Shown: one piece after another, positions 56,201 through 64,000 of the stretch | Position numbering within the stretch: position 1 is the first letter of the stretch | Layout of the letters: every line of letters begins with the position of its first letter | Source of the DNA: Ochotona curzoniae | Taxonomy: Eukaryota > Chordata > Mammalia > Lagomorpha > Ochotonidae | DNA: 64,000 bases | Direction: 5' to 3' | Assembly: GCF_017591425.1 (NCBI RefSeq) | Contig: NW_024464918.1 | Location: forward strand, 10,662,001-10,726,000 | Translations under genes and position numbers: made by a program | Notes under the pieces: generated by a model | Databases searched by the model: none | What the model saw: only the letters and a program-made list of their open reading frames with translations | Told to the model about the DNA's origin: nothing

Positions 56201-59200
56201 ATATGAATCTCTTAATTTGTTTAGTTGTTCCTGAGCCTCGCCATGTTCACTCAACAATGCTTGTTTCTCTGCTTCAAATGCATCCAGTTGCTCCTGGAAA
56301 AGAGGATCAGGTTAATATCTAGACTGTAAAAATCAATCTACCGCTAAGTAGTTAAGTTTCAGATAACTCATAAAAATATTAAGAGGACTGCTAAAGTCTA
56401 ACAAAGACACAGCACACTTACATATTGTTAGGGTTCTCTAAAGCTTCAGTAAAAGCATCTTTTAATCTTAGTATTTCTAATTTTAAAATTCATTGAAAAG
56501 AGGAAAACAGACAGCGAGTCTTACTTGGTATTTTAACTAATACCGTACTTGTAACTCCAAAATCACCGTGTACCCTTTTTCCTTTAGGAAATCATCTAGA
56601 TACTATTTTGAGCAACACTGAAATCATAAGAAAATCACTAATTAACACAGATTTTCAACAGTTCATGTAAGGGCAGCCTGTCAGCCAATAAGCTCATCAC
56701 GACAGAAGACTTTGTAAAATATAATGCTACATAAGACATTTTTGTCAAATTATGAATGATAGTTCAATTGAGGTGGAGAAAATTTATGTATAATGGCTTA
56801 ATAGAATTCATATAAAACTAACCGAAACTTAAATGTGCACTGCAAATATAGAACAGAATAAGTGCAGGAAAGCAAGCCACCATCATGTCTAAGAAAGGGA
56901 ACAAAGTAAACTCCTAAAATAAACAAAAGTGTAATCTTAAGTGACAAACCTGAAAAGGTTTAGTTTTCTCGTATAGTTCTTTATAAAGTAGACGCCACTT
57001 ATTACTTTCTTCAGTTAATTCTGCAATTATATTTTCTTTTCCAGCTTTCCTACATAAGAAAATTTGACAAATTGATTAGAAAATCATTAGCTTCTTTTTC
57101 CTATTTGCTCAGAAAAAAAAAAAAAGTATTTGGCACTTGGATCCAGATCTAGATTACCTTGATTCTTCTTCTTCCAGTTGTTTCCCAAAGTCTTCATTTT
57201 GTTGCTCAAGTAGGCTTTGCAAATCAGATATTTTTTTGCCAGAAGATAGTGCGATTTCTTTAATTTCTGCTTCCTTAAGTTCTAATTGGGCCTGTAGATC
57301 TAGGCACATCCTGGGTTGGAGAGAGAGAAGAGTTTACTGAGCACTTCACAACTATTTTATTTATGTTGTCTTTATGAAAAAAAAAATTTTTTTTTAAAGA
57401 ATGTAACCAATTTTTTTTCTTTAACATTTTTTTAAGAGGTAGAGAAATTTTCCTTTGTTGAGTCACTTCCCAAATGCCTGCAATAATTTGGGCAGACCCA
57501 AAGCCAAATCTAGGAGTGGGGGACTGAGTGTGGATGGCAGTCACTTGAGCAATCACTGCTGCCTGTCAGAGTCTGCCTAGCAGGAAGCCGCTGGAGCCAC
57601 ATCTACACTGTCCTCGGGGATGGGAGACAGGCATCTTAGTCAACAGGCTCAACACCACCCTAAGAAACACAGCGAATAATTGTACCTGCATCTTTTACTA
57701 TTTAGCTTTAAACAACATGAAATTGTCTTCATGGTTCGAAGTGGAAAAAATTTGTTTGTTCTACAAACCTTGTGGAGTCTTGGTTGGCATTCTCAGCTGC
57801 TAACACTTGATGCTGAAGGTCTTTGGCACTTTTTTCCGCTTTGGACACTTTCTCTTGCAGTACTGAGTTCTCTAACTTAAGATCTTCCACCTCCTTAGCC
57901 ACTGATCTTTTATAGCTTATTCAAAAGAAAAAAAAAAACCAGTCAAAACATTTTTCTAGCTACTATATAAGTGACCAACATATAGCTATGATCAGTTTAT
58001 TTTTTAGACACTTTTAGGTAAAACTAACAAAGCCTTTTGGTACAGTCATACATTTCTACAGGTAAGAATTCCGTTGTTCTGAGGTACACAGTAATGAGTG
58101 CAAAAAGTATTCACTATTTGTTCAAGAAGAGAAGGAAGTCTGCATACAAGATGGAAAAAATATTAAATACCAAACATGAAAATTGTTCCAAAATAAAAAA
58201 TATAAAATTTCTGTACCTATTATCACAGATTTTATGGTCTTATAGGAAAAGTGAAAAATGCCTCTCTCTTTATGATATAAAGGAGAAACACAAACAATTT
58301 TAAGCCAACAGAACAGTATACTTTAGTTTGTGATTCAGCAAAGTCCTTCCTTCGGAACTCAGAGGTAAATGGAAACCTGGGTAAGGTTAGTTAGGTTAGA
58401 GGTTAAGGATATACCCTTAGTGGCAAGTAGAACACTCACCCCTAAGATGTGAAAGTTAAGAGAAAGAAGAGTCAGGAAGAATGAAGAACTGGAGACTGAC
58501 TGGAAAGCATCTACGTATCAGCCAGGTGAATGACAAAGGATGCTCGGACAGAGGAGTTGGAAATAAAAAGATTCAGAATCTCTCTTGGAGAAAAACAGGA
58601 AAATTCAAAAGATATTGGGGGTAAGAGTAAGAAAATAACCAAAGATGACTTGGTATACTGAAAGTCAGAACGAATAAAAATTTCCTAAAACAATTTTTCA
58701 AATTAGTGAGAATAAAAATTCCTTAAAGGATTGGGATCAGTACTCCAGATATATTGTGACAAATAAATATATATATATAATTAACACAACATAAAAGTTT
58801 GAAGCAAAAATGGTTAAGTAAATTGTGATGCATTATATAACCAAACAATCACATTGACTGTAACTTATAGCCTCAGTCACATCATTCAATTCTAGAAATA
58901 GAGAATTGCACAGTGAAAGGTCACAGGAAATGGCTATTGTGACATCCGGAAAAAAAGCAAAATCAAATAATGTCTTACTATACAGATATACACGTTACAA
59001 AACCACAGCATATGGGAAAAATGAAGAAATAATAAATATAAGCTTTAGGATTTGTTAAAGAAAGGCATGAAGATAAAGCAACAGAACAATTCACAGGTTG
59101 ACACTAAGTGGCTGAAAAATCTTTTGGCTTACTAAAGCATTTCTGCACATGTTGATATTATGCCTTATAAAATATGCCTATTGCATATTCCTGCTCAGCT

Positions 59201-60441
59201 ATCAAGTAGATTAAAGTAGATAAGAAGCTTCCCCATAATAAGATTTAAATATAATAAGCTCACATTTATATGAGATGTTGGTATATTTTTCCTTTGTCAT
59301 TAGCTTTTTTTAAAGAAAGTACCAAATAGATGGGATAACAGTGGAGGAAATAGACACAGCAAAATTGGGAAATAGAAGTTTAACTAAGAACAGAGTCAGA
59401 AATATGTGATGGTAATAGCTTTAAGAAGGAAATAAGACTCAGTGGGTATTTTTTTTTAGTTTTTCTTTTAAGGATGCATGAATGTTTTCATGTTTTAACA
59501 ATAATCAAAAGAAATGTAATGGAAAGTTTGATGTCACTGAAGTGAAAACCTGCTGAGCTTAACCTGCAGTAGACCGACAGTGGGAAAGGAAAACTTCTGT
59601 ATCAGATTACCAGGTGATATTAAATTTCCACTTATGCCTAGTTAATAATACAAATCAAATCAAACTGGTCATCTTTGCTTTATTCACCGATTTTCCTTGG
59701 TAAACACTTCTTCCTGCTCCTATTACACTAGAGTAAAGATTTCCAAGAAAAAAATACCTTTCAAACTGAGCAGTAACATCTTCAAGGTCTTGCACTGTAC
59801 TATTATACTTTTCCTGTAAAAGCTGGCTTTTCTCCAGTTCAGCTTCTTTCCTATGAAAAAGGAAAAATGAAATAATAACTACAAGCCATTATCCTAAGAA
59901 AGAGAAGGTGCAGTATCTACATCTGAAACTGTTAGCCATGAATTTCACGTTTACCTTTGCATTCACTGGTATACAGCTAATATCAAAATTCATGTTTCTT
60001 GAAGCATGCTTTTAAAAAGTACTAATTTCTCCACTAGAATCATATCTTTTTTGTTCTTGTTTTACTTGTTTTCATGCAAATTTACTTACTACTGTATTTC
60101 TTTTTATATAACATAGGAAACATCATGAAACAACATAATTAAAAGATTATACAGAAGCCAGGGCTGTGGTGTAGCAGGCTAAGCTTCTACCTTTGGCACC
60201 AGCATCCATACAGGTTGAATTCCGGCTACTATACTTCCAATCCAAATCCCTGTTTATGGCCCGGGAAAACAGCAGAGGATGGCTCAAGTGCTTGGGCTCC
60301 TGTGCCCACGTGGGGAACCTGGAGAACACTCCTGGCTCCATGGTTCAGATTGCCTCTGCTCTGGCTACTGTGGCCATTTAGGAAGTGGACCAGTGGACTG
60401 GAGATTTCACTTCCTCCTTCTCTCTGTAACTATGCCTTTCA

Positions 60442-60472
<31 letters not shown>

Positions 60473-63144
60473 CACATTTCCATGAGTTTTTTGGAAACCC
60501 CTTATATTTAAGTGTTCTAAAAATATGGGGGAGTGGATGAAACAGAGAAATATTTTAAACATGATCTTCCTGCAGCAGTCAAGACTAAAGAACATAATAT
60601 GAAAATATCAAGATTTAGTAAACACAAAAAAAGGTTAATTCTCTACCTTTAGATTATAATTGCTATGTACACAGTTCCACTTTATTTTATTATTAAAGAT
60701 TTGTTTATTTTTTAAAGATTTATTTTTATTACAAAGTCAGATATACAGAGAAGAGGAGAGACAGAGAAGAAGCTCTTCCGTCCGCCGATTCACTTCCCAA
60801 GTGACCGCAACGGCCGGTGCTGCGCTGATCTGAAGCCAGGAGCCAGGAACCTCTTCCAGGTCTCCCACACGTGTGCAGGGTCCCAAAGCTTTGTGCCATC
60901 CTCAACTGCCTTCTAGGCCACAAGCAGGGAGCTGGATGGGAAGTAAAGCTGCTGGGATAAGAACCGGTGCTCATATGGGATCCCGGCAAGTTCAAGGTGA
61001 GGACTTTAGCTGCTAGGTCACGCAGCCAGGCCCAAGATTTATTTTTTTTTAATATTATAAAAAGATTTCTTTCTTTATTTATTTATTTAAATGGAAAGTG
61101 AGATATACATACAGGAGGAGAGACAGAGAGGAAGATCTGCCATCCGCTGATTCACTCAAGTGGCTATAATGACCAGAGCTGAGCACATATGAAGCCAGGA
61201 GCCAGGAACTTCCTCCAGGTCTCCTACAGGGGTGCAGGGTACCAAGTCTTTGGGCCATCCTCGACTGCTTTCCCAGGCCACAAACAGAAAGCTGAATGGG
61301 AAGCGGCGCTGTCGGGATTAGAACCAGTGCCCACATGGGATCCTGGCATGTGCGACAGGAGGACTTTAGCCACTAGGCTACCACACCAGGCCTTCCATTT
61401 TATTTTTAAAAAGTTTATTTGAAAAAAGTTATAAGGCTATGTGGATTTATTCTGACTATATGAATAACCCACATAATACAGTGTAATCATGTGAATATTA
61501 CATGCTTAAAATTTTTTCTATACATGTACATGAACTTATGAGATCTCATAAAACTCCTTTACTTTATATTTAGTGAAGTAGAAAGTTATACAAATTAAGA
61601 TAATCCTGTATAAAATGAAGCAGCTAGTTGATAGATTTAGTAACAAGTACTTATGTCCTGAGTTTTGAACCACAGTTCTTTAAGTGGAATAAATGATTAA
61701 TAAACTTTGCCCTTAGAAATTGGTATCATGGATGCATTTTTTTTTTCATATAATTTCTTAAGGTTCTAGCCTGACTGCAGTATTGAACAGTTCCTCTAAT
61801 TACATTTCGGTAATGTTTTCCCCAAAGCAGGGATATATGAAATTCTGGATTTCATTTTTATCATTAACCATCACAAAAAAACATAAAACAGATCAATACC
61901 AAAAGTACTCAAAAGTGACGAATGCACAATATTTGTCTCAGATTCAGTCTATGGCTCCTTGCTAGAAATAATTCAACAATGAAATCCCAAGGATTTAAGT
62001 ATTATAATTCATTATGTGATTTGCAATTTGAATCAAGGAACCAAACCGCCTATCTTAACCTAACTAAATACTAACATGAAAGAAGTGATATGAAACTAGG
62101 TTGTCAGGAGCTAGGTCTCCCAGACAGGCGCCAGTAACCTTGCACCATCAGCCATTCTATGCTGCCTCCCAGGATACACGCAAGCAGGAAGCCAGAATCA
62201 AGAGCCTGACATAGGAATTAAACCCTGCAATTCGGATGGACAATGTCAATGCAACCAACTTCCAGGCAAAATCCCTGTCCTAGTCTGTTTTATGATTTCT
62301 GCCTCTGAAGATTTTAAGAGCACTTCAAATGTATAACTTGCACTACGTAAACTTACGTGCTCAAGGACAAAAATACAGAATTTGTTTTATTAAAGGGAAA
62401 GTTTCTTAGATTTTTTTTTTCTTGTGCTAATTATTATGATGCCTTTGCTCACCAATTTTCAGAAAATGTAAGAATGGTTATTTGTTTATTACCGTTCTTT
62501 TCAATTAAACCTTGACACAGTGGGTTGGGATATCATAATTCCACAATCAGTGATTGATTTTGAGTACAATCTCCACTTCCAATTGCAGCTTCCTGCTAAG
62601 GCACACCCTGAAAAGCAGATGTTGGTTTAATTACTGGATTCCCTGCCACCCACTTAGAAGAACACAACTGAGTTCCAGGATCCTGGCTCCAACTGTTGTA
62701 GCCATAGCCATATGGGACGTGAACCACTGGATGGAAGACCTCTTTGCTTGTCTGTCTTTCAAAAAAATGAAAATAATTAACAACAACAACAAAAACCAGG
62801 ATTAAATACTTTCTTCTCTATGTCCATTAATTACTTGTAAAATAATTCCAACTCTCATATTCATAAAGTAGCACAACAATTTTTTTTAAATCAAGTATTC
62901 AGTAAATAAGAGGTCCTATTAATACAAACCCTCTTAGGTTTTCTTCTATGAGTTTCAGTTCTGCAGCTGAAGACTGTTTCTCTTCTTCCAACTGCTTGAC
63001 CAGATTTTCAGTTTGTACTTCCTTTTGCTGTAACTTATCCAACTCATCCAGTGCTTGCCTTAATTGTTCCTCTAGGTCATCCCTCTCTTTATTTATTTGC
63101 TCCTGAACGTAATACAGCAATTGCTGAAGATGAGAAGATGATTC
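53181..63144 (-). CDS. HMMR: HMMR (RHAMM / CD168), 3' half: eight last coding exons
   Basis: HMMR is a long coiled-coil protein that binds microtubules and centrosomes, acts in spindle assembly and, extracellularly, binds hyaluronan. Exons on the minus strand are 63144-62930, 59850-59758, 57915-57769, 57310-57158, 57049-56950, 56293-56117, 53888-53726 and 53200-53181. Phases agree at every join, giving 355 C-terminal codons of heptad-rich, Glu/Lys/Gln-rich coiled coil. Diagnostic segments are [54 protein letters not shown] and [20 protein letters not shown]. The hyaluronan-binding basic clusters KQKIKHVVK and [10 protein letters not shown] are present. The 5' exons and promoter lie beyond 64000. 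The protein ends ...KEGNTNCC, shorter than human. Confidence 0.97.
53726..53888 (-). CDS. HMMR: HMMR penultimate coding exon (second hyaluronan-binding cluster)
   Basis: The exon has 163 nt: [20 protein letters not shown], then [20 protein letters not shown] and [15 protein letters not shown]. The basic cluster [10 protein letters not shown] is the second hyaluronan-binding motif. The acceptor is AACATAG and the donor GAAG|GTAAGA. Confidence 0.97.
54030..54349 (+). mobile_element. Ancient L1 3'-end fragment in an HMMR intron
   Basis: L1-like order (AAAATGGACCAATGATCTG ... ACAACAAGTAACTAAAG). It is antisense to HMMR and is interrupted by the C-SINE at 54350. Confidence 0.6.
54350..54680 (+). 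mobile_element. C-SINE inserted in L1 (HMMR intron)
   Basis: Young subtype starting GGGGCCCTGCGCGGTAACC. Confidence 0.92.
54681..55500 (+). mobile_element. Ancient L1 3' end and 3'UTR in an HMMR intron
   Basis: It includes CATCAGGGAAATGCAAATG, AAACCACAATGAAGCATAAC and GGTAGGATGGCTGGAATAAA, then a decayed 3'UTR. It is the same element as the preceding fragment, split by a SINE. Confidence 0.75.
55540..55808 (-). mobile_element. C-SINE with internal deletion (HMMR intron)
   Basis: About 50 bp of the body between CACATGGCTTTTCC and TCACAGGTGCAGGG is missing; otherwise full. Confidence 0.85.
56117..56293 (-). CDS. HMMR: HMMR exon with leucine zipper and first hyaluronan-binding cluster
   Basis: The exon has 59 codons, phase 0 at both ends: [20 protein letters not shown], then [20 protein letters not shown] and [19 protein letters not shown]. 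It carries the C-terminal leucine-zipper region used for centrosome targeting and the BX7B basic motif KQKIKHVVK. The acceptor is TTTTCCAG and the donor TCG|GTTTGT. Confidence 0.97.
56950..57049 (-). CDS. HMMR: HMMR internal coding exon
   Basis: The exon has 100 nt: [20 protein letters not shown] then [14 protein letters not shown]. The near-invariant NKWRLLYEELY block of HMMR is recognisable with Lys replacing Glu. It ends in phase 0 with donor CAG|GTTTGT. Confidence 0.96.
57158..57310 (-). CDS. HMMR: HMMR internal coding exon
   Basis: The exon has 153 nt, opening [20 protein letters not shown] and ending [13 protein letters not shown]. It aligns with the human LDLQTKSALKETEIKEI region. The acceptor is CAACCCAG and the donor TCAAG|GTAATC. 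Confidence 0.95.
57420..57650 (-). mobile_element. C-SINE (ancient, HMMR intron)
   Basis: GAGTCACTTCCCAAATGCCT and GCCTAGCAGGAAGCCGCTG preserve the order; the ends are degraded. Confidence 0.55.
57769..57915 (-). CDS. HMMR: HMMR internal coding exon
   Basis: The exon has 147 nt: [20 protein letters not shown] then [20 protein letters not shown] and [10 protein letters not shown]. It aligns with the human SYKSSTLKEIEDLKLEN segment. The donor is ACAAG|GTTTGT and the acceptor GAATAAG. Confidence 0.95.
57916..59757. other. HMMR intron, no family recognised
   Basis: AT-rich, no SINE, no clear L1. Confidence 0.5.
59758..59850 (-). CDS. HMMR: HMMR internal coding exon
   Basis: The exon has 93 nt: [20 protein letters not shown] then [10 protein letters not shown]. 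It corresponds to the human 'EKYNDTAQSLRDVTAQLES' repeat unit, here a single copy. The acceptor is TTTCATAG and the donor AAAG|GTATTT. Confidence 0.95.
60155..60441 (+). mobile_element. C-SINE (old, HMMR intron)
   Basis: CAGGGCTGTGGTGTAGCAGG head to CTATGCCTTTC. Its tail has become the following (AAT)n. Confidence 0.85.
60442..60471 (+). repeat. (AAT)n microsatellite grown from a SINE tail
   Basis: Ten uninterrupted AAT units. Confidence 0.95.
60705..61033 (-). mobile_element. C-SINE (young subtype, HMMR intron)
   Basis: Full length, head GCTAGGTCACGCAGCCAGGCCC; directly followed by another copy in the same orientation. Confidence 0.92.
61055..61393 (-). mobile_element. C-SINE (HMMR intron), tandem neighbour
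   Basis: Tail side TTCTTTCTTTATTTATTTAT; head CTACCACACCAGGCC. Confidence 0.9.
61394..62104. other. HMMR intron, nothing recognised
   Basis: AT-rich unique sequence. Confidence 0.5.
62105..62270 (-). mobile_element. C-SINE fragment (ancient, HMMR intron)
   Basis: AGGAGCTAGGTCTCCCAGAC to GACATAGGAATTAAACCCTG. Confidence 0.5.
62505..62795 (+). mobile_element. C-SINE (old, HMMR intron)
   Basis: GACACAGTGGGTTGGGATAT head, an (AAC)n-like tail. Confidence 0.7.
62930..63144 (-). CDS. HMMR: HMMR internal coding exon (first in window)
   Basis: The exon has 215 nt and starts in phase 0 after GTGTAG. It reads [20 protein letters not shown] and continues through [20 protein letters not shown] to IEENLRG. 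It is continuous coiled-coil heptads. The donor is GG|GTTTGT. No further coding exon was recognised between 63145 and 64000. Confidence 0.92.
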
Positions 63145-63220
63145 CTACACCCAAACATATACAAGCAAAGTAATCTACAATACCACTGTGAGGCTCTATT
63201 AACAAACACAGCAAGGAATG

Positions 63221-63515
63221 AGGGCCAGCGTGATGGCTCAACTAGCTAATCCTTCACTTGTAAGCACCAGCATCCCATTTGGACACCAGTTCATGTCCCA
63301 GTTGCTCCACTTCCCACCCAGCTCCCTGTTGAGTGGTCTAGGAGGGCACAACAGGATGATCCAAAGCCTTAGGATGCAGGGGAAGCACCTGACTTCAGAG
63401 CAACTCCGCTCTGGTCACTGTGGCTATTCGGGCAATGAATCAGTGCATGGAAAACCTCTGTCTCAGTGAACCTGCCTTTCCAATAGAAAATAAGTATACC
63501 TTAAAATAAAAGAAT
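63221..63515 (+). mobile_element. C-SINE (HMMR intron)
   Basis: GAGGGCCAGCGTGATGGCTC head to CCTTTCCAATAGAAAATAAG. Confidence 0.85.
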
Positions 63516-63546
63516 GAATAAAAAAGTATGAAGACTAAAAAGTTTT

Positions 63547-63883
63547 TTTTTTTTTTTTTAAAGATTTATTTTTATTATTTTGTTATTGGAAAGGCGGATA
63601 TACAGAGAGGAGAGACAGAGAGGAAGATCTTCCATCCGATGATTCACTCCCCAAGTGAGCGCAACGGGTCGATACTACGCCGATCCGAAGCCAGGAGCCT
63701 CTTCCGGGTCTCCCACGCGGGTGCAGGTTCCCAAAGCCTTGGGCCGTCCTCGACTGCTTTCCCAGGCCACAGGCAGGGAGCTGGAAGGGAAGCGGGGCTG
63801 CCGGGATTAGAACCGGCGCCCATATGGGATCCCGGGCGTGCAAGGCGAGGACCTTTAACCATTTGCGCCACCGCGCCGGGCCC
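63547..63883 (-). mobile_element. C-SINE with perfect 17-bp target duplication (HMMR intron)
   Basis: GAAGACTAAAAAGTTTT at 63530-63546 is repeated at 63884-63900. The body is close to the inferred young consensus (CATATGGGATCCCGGGCGTG), so this is probably the most recent SINE insertion in the window. Confidence 0.96.
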
Positions 63884-64000
63884 GAAGACTAAAAAGTTTT
63901 AAGGAAATCAACACAGAAATATTCACTTTTCATGGACTAAATACTACATCTTGTTAAGTCATTTCAGGCTTTGTTTTTTAGATACACCACACATTCACAT

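Overview
This is mammalian nuclear DNA and almost certainly lagomorph. It carries more than 60 copies of the lagomorph tRNA-derived C-SINE, in every age class. The youngest copies have the 'GGTTCTAATCCCGGCAGC' box-B form that I associate with pika (Ochotona) rather than rabbit; the genus is an inference from memory of those families. There are no bacterial-type operons, and nearly all long open frames are SINE, L1 or LTR sequence read by chance.

Two protein-coding genes are present, both on the minus strand and both spliced. MAT2B (regulatory beta subunit of methionine adenosyltransferase II) is complete. Seven coding exons from 44569 down to 30055 join in phase into a 334-codon protein. An alternative first exon at 46386-46357 gives the 323-residue isoform. 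HMMR (RHAMM, hyaluronan-mediated motility receptor) lies upstream of MAT2B in transcriptional order. Its last eight coding exons (63144 to 53181, 355 codons) are in the window and its 5' part lies beyond the right edge. The HMMR-MAT2B tandem order matches human 5q34. The two genes are functionally unrelated: one serves S-adenosylmethionine synthesis, the other spindle and centrosome organisation and hyaluronan binding.

Layout. 1-29.0 kb is intergenic DNA downstream of MAT2B: C-SINEs, decayed L1, MER5-type DNA transposon remnants, MaLR LTR pieces, a 352-bp solo LTR with perfect 6-bp target duplication (20284-20635), an RPL29 processed pseudogene (23330-23975) and a young truncated L1 (24826-25562). 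29.1-46.4 kb is MAT2B with its 3'UTR, repeat-filled introns, a U6 pseudogene in intron 2, and a CpG-island promoter. 46.4-52.6 kb is the HMMR-MAT2B intergenic spacer, with a solo LTR (46770-47348) just upstream of the alternative MAT2B first exon. 52.6-64.0 kb is the 3' half of HMMR.

The most unusual structure is a pair of inverted copies of an unclassified, A-tailed, GC-rich element (about 37390-39110 and 48430-49473) that bracket MAT2B exons 2, 1a and 1b. Over about 0.75 kb they are nearly identical, while their 3' ends are clearly diverged. This mosaic suggests gene conversion or recombinant source elements. I found no novel enzymatic or defence system here.
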